Below, piece by piece: positions 45,105 through 53,964 of a DNA stretch of 64,000 nt. The stretch comes from Robiginitomaculum_A sp036478535 (lineage in GTDB: Bacteria; Pseudomonadota; Alphaproteobacteria; Caulobacterales; Maricaulaceae), in NCBI GenBank assembly GCA_965224735.1, contig OZ245059.1:62001-126000 (forward strand). Reading direction: 5' to 3'. The translations under genes and the position numbers were made by a program. Position 1 is the stretch's first letter. Each line of letters opens with the position of its first letter. The notes under the pieces are model-generated. The model did not search any database. It was not told the DNA's origin and was given only the letters and a program-made list of their open reading frames with translations.

Positions 45105-46679
45105 TTAAGCCTTATCCTTCGCACCGTTTTTGTCGCCAAGCTTTAAAGCGGCGAGGGCTGCAAATGGCGAGTCTTCTGGTTTTGAAGGTTTATTTTTCTT
45201 GGCGTGCTGCTTCCAAGACTGGTCACGGTTTGGTTTGCGGCGAGATTTGAACGATTTGTCACCTTTAAACTTGCCATATTCAGACATTTTATCTGATCGC
45301 GATTTTTGACTTACGGTTTTTTTATAATTTTCCCCGTTATAATGACCATCTTTTGCACTGCTTTGCCCTTGGTGATGGCGATGGTGCGGCGTGTAAACGC
45401 GTTTTTTATACTGGTAAAACCAAACATCAATATGAGTTGGGACAACAGAGTTTCCCGCCTCATCTAGCGGTACACGGTTATAATAAATATGGATAGGTTT
45501 TTTTCTGTTCCATTTCGAGGCACAGGATTTTTCTTTATTTAGGTTTTCTTTTTCTACAACGCCAATGGAAAGAGGGATTGGGTAATTGAGTTTATCTTTA
45601 TGTGGGTTATTGGTATTTTGCTCTTCCTCATTCGCTTTTGCTCTTGCTCTAATGATATCTGTAACGCGTTTATATTGGACTGTATCTGCGGCAAGTTGCT
45701 CGGGGGTTAATTCATGAGTTTTTTTCACATAACCAAGCGCCATCAAAATATCATCTAATTCTTGAGTTGTGGCTCCTATAATGGACAGCATTTCCTGGAC
45801 AATACGAAAACAACGCGGCCCATATTTTTGCTCTTCCCCATATTTTTGCTCTTCCATGGCTTGCTGAATAATGTCGTTTAGGCGCGTGAGTATATCAAAA
45901 CGAATGATGCGTGGTCCCACGCGTGTGTAGCCGGCCTTATTAAGGTCCGCTTCCGAATATTGATCGTCATTATCAACGGATGTGAGACCATTAGGTGGTA
46001 AAAACGGTTTTTTATTTCCGCCGCCATCTTGGTTCCAAGCATAGGCAAAAAGAACGCTAAGCAGTCGCGCAGGTGCTGGTTTCATAAGCTCTTTTAGAAA
46101 GACGAAATTAAAGCCAAATTTAACGCCAACATTTCGCAGATAGCCGCGCGCTGCCCTCTCAGTGCCTTTTATCACATCCCGAAATTTGTCACGCCTGAGT
46201 ACGCCATAATTATCGAAGAGAAGATTTGCAAGTGGCAGCGCATCTTGGAAAGATTTAGGATTGTCAGCGAATTCCTTTAAAACAAAGAGTGGCGCAAGAG
46301 TTTGGTTTATTTCTGTGCGTAAAAAATCATGCATACGTCCGCACGCTTGGTCGCAAAGGGCAGGCGTGCCAATTTCCCCGCCAATAAGGTCGATCTGTGG
46401 CGCAATGAGGTTTGCACCCACTGAAAGTTTGCCAACGGGGTTACCGCCCCACAAGATTTGCCCTTCCTTAGAGAGAAAAAATGCGAAGTGCGAGCTCCCC
46501 ATAATTTGTGTGAGCTTGCGGTCAATAAATGGGGCGAGAGCCAGGGATGCTGTTGCTATAATTGTACGCATTTCTGAACTATTATTTGTTTCATCTGGAA
46601 CAAATAATAGACCTTTTAATGTGCCAATAATATAGTCTTGTGCTTCTACCTTGCCATCGTCTTTTACGCTTACATCCAT
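45105..46679 (-). CDS. C-terminal half of an alphaproteobacterial Suv3/MgpS-like helicase, without helicase motors
   Basis: 524 residues matching the domains behind the RecA-like core of this helicase type: the GTLKGLLFVPDE entry, ILWGGNPVGKL, RGYLRNVGVKFGFNFVFLKELMKPAPARLL and the basic tail ending SPFAALAALKLG. No Walker A or DEAH box remains. AGGAGC precedes the ATG at 46679 by 12 bases, so translation may occur. Upstream sequence up to about 46800 encodes further helicase fragments in broken frames. An 18-base duplication (45820-45855) repeats EEQKYG. It is either a pseudogene or a retained RNA-binding fragment. Confidence 0.7.
   Translation of the reverse strand: MDVSVKDDGKVEAQDYIIGTLKGLLFVPDETNNSSEMRTIIATASLALAPFIDRKLTQIMGSSHFAFFLSKEGQILWGGNPVGKLSVGANLIAPQIDLIGGEIGTPALCDQACGRMHDFLRTEINQTLAPLFVLKEFADNPKSFQDALPLANLLFDNYGVLRRDKFRDVIKGTERAARGYLRNVGVKFGFNFVFLKELMKPAPARLLSVLFAYAWNQDGGGNKKPFLPPNGLTSVDNDDQYSEADLNKAGYTRVGPRIIRFDILTRLNDIIQQAMEEQKYGEEQKYGPRCFRIVQEMLSIIGATTQELDDILMALGYVKKTHELTPEQLAADTVQYKRVTDIIRARAKANEEEQNTNNPHKDKLNYPIPLSIGVVEKENLNKEKSCASKWNRKKPIHIYYNRVPLDEAGNSVVPTHIDVWFYQYKKRVYTPHHRHHQGQSSAKDGHYNGENYKKTVSQKSRSDKMSEYGKFKGDKSFKSRRKPNRDQSWKQHAKKNKPSKPEDSPFAALAALKLGDKNGAKDKA
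45820..45855. repeat. 18-bp tandem duplication in the helicase fragment
   Basis: CCATATTTTTGCTCTTCC occurs twice at 45820-45837 and 45838-45855, duplicating six codons in frame (EEQKYG on the minus strand). Confidence 0.9.
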
Positions 46680-46980
46680 GTGAGTGTTGCTCCTATATCT
46701 TTTAGTTAAGCGTTTGTGCGGCGATCCACAAAACGCTTAACCAAATTACTATGTAGCGCATCTGATAGTGTGTCTTCAATATCTCTTGTACGCTTTATCC
46801 ATGTTTTTGAATCAAGTACCCATTATAGACTATATTATCACCTATAGGCAGGCACTTTGCGCAAATTTTGAACCTTTTAGAAAGCGCTTATATCTGCCGT
46901 CAAAATTTTTCAAAGCCGCAAAAGCGACAGCGCACTCCATAAGTGCAACGCAAACTTCGGCGATGGCGTAATGGCTTCCC
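46680..46980 (-). pseudogene. Decayed 5' part of the helicase gene
   Basis: The minus strand near 46705-46800 reads KTWIKRTRDIEDTLSDAL followed by VKRFVDRRTNA and a stop, which is the linker after the helicase core (usual form RFVDRRTSVL). Farther upstream only a vague coding pattern remains and stops are frequent. This shows that the helicase gene was longer and has lost at least its first half. The rest of the stretch to 47141 has no gene; it presumably holds the promoter of the next gene. Confidence 0.55.
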
Positions 46981-47141
46981 CGTGTTGGTTGCGCCTAGTA
47001 TGGCCGTTATATGGGTTTTAAATACATTGTTTCGTTCAAATTTTCAATTAAAAAGAATATCTTGCAGCCTTGTGTCATGGTGTGTTTTAGCAGCAATGTT
47101 TTTTCCTTTTTAACGCGGCTTTTCTGCGCTATGCTCGGTAT

Positions 47142-47633
47142 ATGAAAACACAATATTTGATGTTAATGCGCCATGCCAGAGCGGGGTGGGGGAAAAAAAT
47201 TAGTACCGACCATGAGCGCCCGCTCGATGAACGTGGGCGTAAAGACGCTAAGAAAATGGGCGATACTTTGCGGGAAAAGAATTTGTTTCCCAATCAGATA
47301 TGGTCATCAGATAGCACCCGTACAATCCAAACAGTGAAACTGATGCTCTCGCCAGAGGTAAAACCAGACACACTGTTTTTGCCGAGCTTTTATCAAGCGT
47401 CTTTGGCCTGTGTTTTTTATGTATGCGAAGAATATAATGACCCTGGCTGTACGTCCTTAATGTTTATGGGGCATAATCCAGGTTGGGAAGATTTATTGTT
47501 CTATTATACTGGCACGTCTCTCCGTATGCCTACAACGGCTTGCGCTGTACTAAAACGTACAGATAGCGACGAAGATTGGCTCGATAAATCTTGCTGGCAG
47601 CTTGCTGATTATATTTTACCTAAAATGCTCTAG
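47142..47633 (+). CDS. SixA-like histidine phosphatase
   Basis: 163 residues. A histidine phosphatase fold with the catalytic LMRHARAGW (His 10), the conserved RPLDERGRKDA and the second His in FMGHNPGWEDLL. The short SixA group removes phosphate from phospho-histidine of phosphotransfer proteins such as NPr or HPt domains. Its own target is unknown. No ribosome site is obvious before the ATG. Confidence 0.85.
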   Translation: MKTQYLMLMRHARAGWGKKISTDHERPLDERGRKDAKKMGDTLREKNLFPNQIWSSDSTRTIQTVKLMLSPEVKPDTLFLPSFYQASLACVFYVCEEYNDPGCTSLMFMGHNPGWEDLLFYYTGTSLRMPTTACAVLKRTDSDEDWLDKSCWQLADYILPKML

Positions 47634-47805
47634 GTGTACACCCTCTAGAAATATTGTCAGAAAAACCAAATACATTCCTCGCAGAATGCCAAATCGCAGC
47701 AACCATGCTATGGATAAAGTAATTAACCCACACCCTCTAATACAAGAGCCATACATACGAACTCTCAGCGTTAAAAGCACGGCGCTTACCGTTGAGCTTT
47801 TAATT

Positions 47806-48258
47806 TTAAGACTTTTCAGGTATGCTGCGGCGTGCTAACTCATCAGCCCGCTCATTGCCCTCAATTCCTGCATGGCCTTTGACCCATTTCCACTCGATAT
47901 TTTTACCTTGAACGAGACTATCTAGCGAGAGCCATAAATCTTTATTTTTGACGGGTTCTTTTTTAGCATTTTTCCAACCCCGTTTCTTCCAACCTTTTAT
48001 CCAAGACGTGATGCCATCCTTAAGATATTTACTGTCTGTCCAAATAATGATGGGTTTGTCATAGCCAGGTTTTAGAGAGCTAAGCGCGCGAATAGCCGCC
48101 ATCATTTCCATACGGTTATTGGTGGTATCTCTCTCGCCTCCATAAAGTTTTTTCTCGCGCGCGCCGTAAATTAATAACGCCCCCCAACCGCCAGGTCCTG
48201 GATTACCTGAGCAAGCACCATCTGTATAAATCGTGAGCACTGTTTCCCCGCTTATCAT
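47806..48258 (-). CDS. rnhA: Ribonuclease HI
   Basis: 150 residues, full length. It cuts RNA in RNA-DNA hybrids. The DEDD catalytic residues are in IYTDGACSGNPGPGGW (first Asp), TTNNRMEMMAAIRAL (Glu), IWTDSKYLKDGI (Asp) and GHAGIEGNERADELA (last Asp). The ATG overlaps the stop of ispH by the four bases ATGA at 48255-48258, so the pair is translationally coupled. Confidence 0.97.
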   Translation of the reverse strand: MISGETVLTIYTDGACSGNPGPGGWGALLIYGAREKKLYGGERDTTNNRMEMMAAIRALSSLKPGYDKPIIIWTDSKYLKDGITSWIKGWKKRGWKNAKKEPVKNKDLWLSLDSLVQGKNIEWKWVKGHAGIEGNERADELARRSIPEKS

Positions 48259-49250
48259 GGGATGTCATTTCTAAGCTGTCTGGGCAATCTAAAGGTAATG
48301 CTTTCTTTGGTCACTTCTACATTTTCAACGCTAAGGTTATAACGTTCATTCAGGGCTTTAATAACCTCGTCCGCCAAATATTCGGGCGCGCTAGCCCCCA
48401 CAGAAAGGCCAAGAACAGCGGCCTTATCAACAAGGCTCCAGTCTATATTGTCGACGCTTGCGATGAGCATGGATTTCCCTGCGCCCGCTTGCAAGCCAAC
48501 CTCGACGAGGCGCTGTGAATTGGAAGAGTTGTTCCCGCCAATAACCAGCAACAGATCGCATTTTTTTGCAATGGCTTTCACAGCGGCTTGGCGATTGGTC
48601 GTCGCGTAGCAAATATCTTCTTTGACGGGGAATTCCATGGCGGGAAATCGGTCTTTTAGAATTTCGATAATGCCTGCCGTGTCGTCTATGGATAATGTTG
48701 TCTGGGTAACAATGCCTATTTTGTCAGGGTTTCTAGCTTGATAATTTCGGGCGTCTTCTTTGGTTTCGATAAGGGTGATGGCGCCGGCCTCAACCTGCCC
48801 CATTGTGCCGATAACCTCGGGATGGCCTTTATGACCGATAAGTAAAATTTCTTTGCCTTGAGAAAAATGACGTTGCGATTCGTTATGAACTTTCGACACT
48901 AATGGGCATGTGGCATCGATAAAGTTCATGTTACGTTGTTTTGCTCGTTGGGGCACGCTTTTAGGAACACCGTGGGCAGAGAAGACAACGGGCCTGTCAT
49001 CTGGGCACTCATCAAGCCTATTGACAAAAATAGCACCTAAGGCTTCAAGGCGGTCAACAACGTGTTGATTGTGCACAATTTCATGGCGAATATAGACAGG
49101 GGCTCCGAATTTAGCGATGGTTTGCTCGACTATTTGTATGGCGCGGTCAACGCCTGCGCAAAATCCGCGCGGAGCAGCCAATAAAAGCGTTAACTTTCGC
49201 TTTACTGTGACACTTGTTTGTTGCCTTGTTTGTTGCCTTGTTTGTTGCAT
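48255..49250 (-). CDS. ispH: 4-hydroxy-3-methylbut-2-enyl diphosphate reductase
   Basis: 331 residues. A 4Fe-4S enzyme that makes IPP and DMAPP in the final step of the MEP pathway. Cluster cysteines fall in PRGFCAGVDRAI, FIDATCPLVSKVH and DICYATTNRQ. The HNQHVVDRL and VVFSAHGVP motifs bind diphosphate. The first 12 residues come from a 12-base triplicate (QQTR repeats) and are not conserved, so translation might begin nearer KRKLTLLL. Operon with rnhA. Confidence 0.96.
   Translation of the reverse strand: MQQTRQQTRQQTSVTVKRKLTLLLAAPRGFCAGVDRAIQIVEQTIAKFGAPVYIRHEIVHNQHVVDRLEALGAIFVNRLDECPDDRPVVFSAHGVPKSVPQRAKQRNMNFIDATCPLVSKVHNESQRHFSQGKEILLIGHKGHPEVIGTMGQVEAGAITLIETKEDARNYQARNPDKIGIVTQTTLSIDDTAGIIEILKDRFPAMEFPVKEDICYATTNRQAAVKAIAKKCDLLLVIGGNNSSNSQRLVEVGLQAGAGKSMLIASVDNIDWSLVDKAAVLGLSVGASAPEYLADEVIKALNERYNLSVENVEVTKESITFRLPRQLRNDIP
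49213..49248. repeat. 12-bp repeat in three tandem copies at the ispH start
   Basis: CTTGTTTGTTGC is repeated at 49213, 49225 and 49237. On the minus strand it encodes the QQTR-type repeats at the N-terminus of IspH. The copies are perfect, so the expansion is recent. Confidence 0.9.
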
Positions 49251-49389
49251 TGGCTAACCTTAAAGCAAAACTTAAAAAACGACATTAAATTCTCATAAGA
49301 CGAGTGTTAATGCCATTGCGGTTTTTTTTAATAGCTTATAAGACAGGGTTGGTAAATAAGAAACACCCGTATGTGGGGGCATAGGAATT

Positions 49390-49986
49390 ATGATGAGTAC
49401 AATTAGAAAAATATCTTGCTATGGCGCCGCTTTGTTAATGTGCGTATCTTTGGGTCTTGGCGGGTGCCGCTCCTCCAAAGAGCTTTTGGCTATTGGTGAT
49501 GCGGCGAAGAAAAATGAAGGCCCGTGTCCAGAGGCTTTCGCTCTTTACGAAGCTTCTCGCCTTGTCGAGTTTAAAGGCACGGAGAGCTATTCCAATGTTG
49601 GGTATACGGGTGAAATTGATAAAGTACGCTCCTTGTGCCGCTATGTAGGAACCGACCCGATTGTTTCTGATCTTGAGCTTGATCTCGCCTTTGGGCGCGG
49701 GCCAGCTTCCACTGGCCAAACGGCGACTTATCAATATTTTGTTGCGGTAACGCGCAAAAATATTGAAGTAATAGAAAAACAGGTTTTCCCAATAACAATT
49801 ACTTTCCCAGAAGGAGAAGATGTCGTCAATGTAACGGAAAATGTTGGCGAGATTATCATTCCGCGCGCAAATGACAATACATCGGGGGCAAATTTTGAAA
49901 TCATTGTTGGTTTTGAATTAACGCCAGAGCAAATTGCTTTTAATACGGACGGTAAACGCTTTCGTGTATCAGCTGGTAAAAAATAA
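49390..49986 (+). CDS. Conserved hypothetical lipoprotein
   Basis: 198 residues. A signal peptide (MMSTIRKISCYGAALLMCVSLGLGGC) ends in a lipobox LGGC. The mature part has a beta-rich pattern and two conserved-looking cysteines (GPCPEAFALYEASRLV and RSLCRYVGTDP). Similar small lipoproteins next to argS occur in alphaproteobacteria, but no function is known to me. The stop is six bases before argS, so they probably form an operon. Confidence 0.75.
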   Translation: MMSTIRKISCYGAALLMCVSLGLGGCRSSKELLAIGDAAKKNEGPCPEAFALYEASRLVEFKGTESYSNVGYTGEIDKVRSLCRYVGTDPIVSDLELDLAFGRGPASTGQTATYQYFVAVTRKNIEVIEKQVFPITITFPEGEDVVNVTENVGEIIIPRANDNTSGANFEIIVGFELTPEQIAFNTDGKRFRVSAGKK

Positions 49987-49992
49987 ATCACT

Positions 49993-51756
49993 ATGTCCAA
50001 ATCAGTTCTCCAAACTTTAAGTTGCCATTTGAAAGCGGCTTTCAAAACCATAAATTTGCCTGAAAATTTAGGTGAGGTTTTAAAATCTGATAAAGAAGCG
50101 CCGTTTCAATGTAATGGCGCGCTAGCTGCCGCTAAACTTGCTAAAGCAGACCCGCGCCTAATTGCCGAGAAAATAACAGCGCAGCTTGCTGGTATTGATG
50201 ATCTTAAAAGCGCCGAAATCACAGGCCCTGGGTTTATCAATCTCACGCCTAGCGACGCGCTTTTAAAAGCGCGGGTTTCCGATTTGGCTGCAAGCGAAAC
50301 GGCGGGCGGGCGCACATCAGATACGCCCAAGAAAATTGTCATTGATTTTGGCGGGCCGAATGTGGCCAAACCTATGCATGTCGGGCATTTGCGCTCTTCC
50401 GTTATTGGCGATAGCCTGCAGCGGCTTTTACGCTTTCGTGGCCATACGGTAATTTCCGATATTCATATGGGGGATTGGGGTCTTCAAATGGGGTATTTGA
50501 TAACCGAGCTTGAAGATGAACAGCCAGATTTACCATATTTTGACGCAGCGATTACGGAGGGATACCCAAAAACTTCACCAGTTAATATAGAAGATTTAGC
50601 TCGCCTGTATCCACAAGCCAGCCGTAAAGCCAAGGACGACAAGCAACGTATGCAGCGCTCGCGCGCTGCCACATCAGATCTGCAAGCAGGCCGTGCAGGC
50701 TTTCTAGCATTGCTGGCTCATTTTATTGATGTGTCGATTGCGGCTCTTAAGCAAGATTTTAATGCGCTGGGCATCAGTTTTGATTTATGGAAAGGCGAGG
50801 CGGAAGTAAATTCTCTTATCGCGCCTATGGTTGAGAAATTTAAACAACACGGCTATGCAGAGCAAAGCGAAGGCGCGCTGATTATCCGCGTGGCAGAGGT
50901 GTCTGATAAAAAAGAACTGCCGCCACTCATTCTTATCTCGCGTTCGGGCGCAGCGCTTTATGCTACTACTGATCTAGCTACCATCCAGGACAGGCGTGAT
51001 AGCCTCGCGCCTGATATTATTCTTTATGTTGTTGATTTTGGCCAGTCCTCTCATTTCGAGCAAGTTTACCGTGCAGCTGGGAAAACAGGGCTTTTCCCGC
51101 GTGATAGGCTGGAACATATTAAATTTGGCACAGTGAACGGCAAAGACGGCAAACGTTTTCGCACGCGCGAAGGCGGGGCTATGCGCCTTTCTGATTTGCT
51201 AAAGCAAGCCAATGATGCGGCGATAAAGCGTTTGGATGAGGCTGGCCTCGCTGCTGATATGGACGTGGATGAGCGCGCTAAAGTTGCTCGCAAAGTCGGC
51301 CTTGCCGCCATTAAGTTTTCCGATTTACAAAATGTGCGCACAACCAATTATATTTTTGATTTGGAGCGCTTTACCGCTTTTGAAGGCAAGACAGGGCCGT
51401 ATCTTCTCTATGCAGCTGTACGGATAAAATCACTCATGAAGAAAGCTGAAAAACAGGGCGTTAAACAGGGCGATATTAACCCCGTAAAGCTCGTAGAAAT
51501 TGGGCTTGTTTTAACACTTGATAGCTTTAACCGCGCGCTCACATATGCCGAAGAAAAGCGGATGCCGCATTTGTTGTGTGACCATGTTTATGGCCTCGCG
51601 CAAGCTTTTTCAAAGTTTTACGCGAGTTGCCCAATTTTGCAAGAGAGCGTCGCGAACACTGTCAAATCATCGCGCTTGGCACTTGCTGCCCTCACGTTGC
51701 GCCAACTCGAAATAGGCCTTGGATTATTGGGGATAGAGACGCCAGAGCGCATGTAA
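49993..51756 (+). CDS. argS: Arginyl-tRNA synthetase
   Basis: 587 residues, full length. A class I enzyme that charges tRNA(Arg), with an N-terminal Add-1 domain (about 1-105), the HIGH motif in PNVAKPMHVGHLRSSVIGD, the KMSK-like region GKRFRTREGGAMRL and the DALR anticodon-binding domain at the C-terminus. No AGGAGG-type site is obvious, suggesting coupling to the upstream lipoprotein gene. Confidence 0.97.
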   Translation: MSKSVLQTLSCHLKAAFKTINLPENLGEVLKSDKEAPFQCNGALAAAKLAKADPRLIAEKITAQLAGIDDLKSAEITGPGFINLTPSDALLKARVSDLAASETAGGRTSDTPKKIVIDFGGPNVAKPMHVGHLRSSVIGDSLQRLLRFRGHTVISDIHMGDWGLQMGYLITELEDEQPDLPYFDAAITEGYPKTSPVNIEDLARLYPQASRKAKDDKQRMQRSRAATSDLQAGRAGFLALLAHFIDVSIAALKQDFNALGISFDLWKGEAEVNSLIAPMVEKFKQHGYAEQSEGALIIRVAEVSDKKELPPLILISRSGAALYATTDLATIQDRRDSLAPDIILYVVDFGQSSHFEQVYRAAGKTGLFPRDRLEHIKFGTVNGKDGKRFRTREGGAMRLSDLLKQANDAAIKRLDEAGLAADMDVDERAKVARKVGLAAIKFSDLQNVRTTNYIFDLERFTAFEGKTGPYLLYAAVRIKSLMKKAEKQGVKQGDINPVKLVEIGLVLTLDSFNRALTYAEEKRMPHLLCDHVYGLAQAFSKFYASCPILQESVANTVKSSRLALAALTLRQLEIGLGLLGIETPERM

Positions 51757-51923
51757 TTGTCCACAGGCCCTAGGGTGAGTTTCTTTTGAAACACACTATT
51801 TTATCGCTACCTACCATGTCAGCCTCTCATTATCATTGTTAAAACCAGATTGTATAATACTATCTAATCTGGCGTGATTAAGGGGCAAAATGTGATATTT
51901 TAAAGAAAGGGCTACATTTCAAT

Positions 51924-51951
51924 TTGACTCTGCGCGCATACACTCTATTTT
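51924..51951 (+). promoter_or_regulatory. Likely sigma-70 promoter of the glycine-cleavage operon
   Basis: TTGACT at 51924-51929 and TATTTT at 51946-51951 are spaced by 16 bases, upstream of the glycine riboswitch. The spacing and -35 match are good, the -10 is fair. Transcription would start near 51958. Confidence 0.55.
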
Positions 51952-51984
51952 AGCCTGGACTCGAAGACTTATTTTTCGAGGCCA

Positions 51985-52175
51985 TATATTCCCTGCGGGA
52001 GAGAGCTAGGTTTTTGAGCCGAGCCGCCGAAGGAGCAATGTCCCGGAAACTCTCAGGCAACAGGGACCGCTTGGAATACAACACGCTGGAAAGTAGGGGG
52101 AGGCCCCTCACCGAAGGAGTAAGCGCCCCGCCTTGAAGATGTGGTTCGTGAATCTCTCAGGTCTGACAACAGCGG
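51985..52175 (+). promoter_or_regulatory. Tandem glycine riboswitch
   Basis: Two aptamers in series precede gcvT. The first has GCGGGAGAGAG, CCGCCGAAGGAGCAA and CTCTCAGGCAACAGGGACCGC (about 51994-52070). The second has CACCGAAGGAGTAAG and CTCTCAGGTCTGACAACAG (about 52085-52172). These are the conserved cores of the gcvT-type riboswitch, which usually turns gene expression on when glycine binds. The gcvT start codon follows at 52220 after a short linker with GGAG. The two-aptamer arrangement is typical of the class. Confidence 0.95.
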
Positions 52176-52219
52176 GGCATTTGAAGGCGCTGACCTTCGC
52201 ATAAATGCTTGGAGTAAAC

Positions 52220-53356
52220 ATGTCGGATGAAGCTGTAAACCGTACACAACTTTATGATTTTCATATGGCCAATGGCGCAAAAATGGTGCCCTTTGCAGGT
52301 TATGATATGCCCGTGCACTATCCGCTTGGCGTGATGAAAGAGCATTTACATTGCCGCAAAAACGCGGGGTTATTTGATGTGTCCCATATGGGGCAAGCCT
52401 TTATTATTGCAGATGATGGCACGTTTGAAACGGCGGCCAGCTTTATGGAAAAACTCGTGCCGTGCGATGTGAAATCACTAGAGCCAGGCCAGCAGCGTTA
52501 TACGCAATTTTTAAACGAAGCGGGCGGTATATTAGATGATTTGATGGTATCGCGCCTTGGCATTGATCCCCATAGGCACTGGATTTATATCGTTGTCAAT
52601 GCAGGCTGTAAAGATGATGATTTTACTCATATAGAAAAGTATTTGCCAGATGGTTTAAAGCTAACGATATTAGATGATATGTCCCTTATCGCTCTACAAG
52701 GGCCTAAAGCTGTGGATGTGGTTTCGCAATATTTACCTAAAGCGAAAACCATGCCCTTTATGTCATCGCTTGATATACTGCTGGACGGTATGTGGTGCCA
52801 TATTTCTCGCTCTGGTTATACGGGCGAGGACGGTTATGAAATCGCCGTTAAGCACACAGACGTTGTCAAACTGTGCGAGCTGTTTTTAAGTCATGATGAG
52901 GTTGAGCTTATCGGTCTTGGCGCGCGCGATAGTTTGCGATTGGAGGCAGGGCTTTGCCTCTATGGCCATGATATTGATACGAGTACTTCGCCAATTGAAG
53001 CTGGGCTTATTTGGTCTATCCAAAAACACCGCAGGGAAGAGGGTGGATTCATCGGGGCTGCGCGTGTGCAAAAAGACATTGCAGAGCGGCCAAGTCGCCG
53101 CCGTGTTGGTATTCAGCCAGAAGGGAGAGCCCCTGCGCGAGAAGGCACGATTATTCAAAATATGAAGGGCCAAGATATTGGCGTGATTACATCTGGCGGT
53201 TTTGGCCCAAGCCATGGCGGCCCTATTGCGATGGGATATGTGAACCGAAAATACGCCAAAGCGGGCACAGAACTTCAAATCATTATTCGCGGCAAAGCAA
53301 AACCTGCAAAAACCGTAAAACTACCGTTCGTACCCAATAGTTTTTATAGAGGGTAA
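52220..53356 (+). CDS. gcvT: Glycine cleavage system T protein (aminomethyltransferase)
   Basis: 378 residues from the ATG at 52220 with GGAG eight bases upstream; the ORF could extend by five codons but the ribosome site fixes the start. It transfers the methylene group from the H-protein aminomethyl arm to tetrahydrofolate, releasing ammonia. Motifs: TQLYDFHMANGAKMVPFAGYDMPV, GLFDVSHMGQ, LNEAGGILDDLMV (with the catalytic Asp), SGYTGEDGYEI and GLGARDSLRLEAGLCLYG. First gene of the riboswitch-controlled operon. Confidence 0.96.
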   Translation: MSDEAVNRTQLYDFHMANGAKMVPFAGYDMPVHYPLGVMKEHLHCRKNAGLFDVSHMGQAFIIADDGTFETAASFMEKLVPCDVKSLEPGQQRYTQFLNEAGGILDDLMVSRLGIDPHRHWIYIVVNAGCKDDDFTHIEKYLPDGLKLTILDDMSLIALQGPKAVDVVSQYLPKAKTMPFMSSLDILLDGMWCHISRSGYTGEDGYEIAVKHTDVVKLCELFLSHDEVELIGLGARDSLRLEAGLCLYGHDIDTSTSPIEAGLIWSIQKHRREEGGFIGAARVQKDIAERPSRRRVGIQPEGRAPAREGTIIQNMKGQDIGVITSGGFGPSHGGPIAMGYVNRKYAKAGTELQIIIRGKAKPAKTVKLPFVPNSFYRG

Positions 53357-53419
53357 ATACAAGAGGCGTGAAGGGAGCTTTGCGGCCGACAGAGAAATAA
53401 ATAAAAAAGGAAAAACCTA

Positions 53420-53788
53420 ATGAAATATACACAAAACCATGAATGGATTCGGCTTGATGCCGATATTGCCACGATCGGAATTTCTACCCATGCGGCCGTC
53501 CAGCTCGGCGACATCGTTTATGTGGAATTACCAAAAATAGACACTGAATTTGACAAAGGTGATAACGCGGCGGTTGTTGAGAGCGTTAAAGCGGCGAGCG
53601 AAGTTTATGCCCCAATTTCTGGAACAATTACGGAAATTAACGAAGCGCTTGAAGACGCGCCAGAAACTGTCAACACGTCTGCCGAAGATAAAGGTTGGTT
53701 TTTCAAAATGAAAATTTCAGACCCATCGCAGATTGATAGCATGATGGATGCGGATGCATACAAAAAATTTATTACAGACCAAGCCTAA
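53420..53788 (+). CDS. gcvH: Glycine cleavage system H protein
   Basis: 122 residues, full length. The mobile lipoyl-carrying subunit. The lipoyl lysine is in VVESVKAASEVYAPISG (about residue 60). The ATG has AAAAAAGGAAAAAC upstream. It lies 63 bases after gcvT. Confidence 0.97.
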   Translation: MKYTQNHEWIRLDADIATIGISTHAAVQLGDIVYVELPKIDTEFDKGDNAAVVESVKAASEVYAPISGTITEINEALEDAPETVNTSAEDKGWFFKMKISDPSQIDSMMDADAYKKFITDQA

Positions 53789-53797
53789 AGTCACACT

Positions 53798-53908
53798 ATG
53801 AATTTGGTTTTCATATTATTTTGGGGTTTGACACTGGTGCATTTCGCGCCAGCAATTACAGTCTTGTCGGCGCGGCATTTGCAACTGCGGCGTATATCGA
53901 AAACCTAA
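53798..53908 (+). CDS. Possible 36-residue hydrophobic peptide
   Basis: ATG at 53798 opens a short frame (MNLVFILFWGLTLVHFAPA and onward) between gcvH and gcvPA. One membrane-like helix is present. There is no ribosome site and no known equivalent in gcv operons, so it is likely chance. Confidence 0.15.
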   Translation: MNLVFILFWGLTLVHFAPAITVLSARHLQLRRISKT

Positions 53909-53964
53909 GATGGGCCGTGTTTATTGGCGGCGTATCTAATATATAGAAATTAAGAGATATAAGT

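Noticed and set aside
44895..45146. Plus-strand 83-codon ORF between fdxA and the helicase fragment
   Set aside because: No ribosome site, no motif, and it runs into the helicase tail on the other strand.
45105..46679. Treating this ORF as a novel complete protein
   Set aside because: Upstream broken frames encode matching helicase linker residues, so it is best explained as part of a decayed larger gene.
46768..46971. 67-codon plus-strand ORF before the sixA-like gene
   Set aside because: It is antisense to helicase remains and has no ribosome site.
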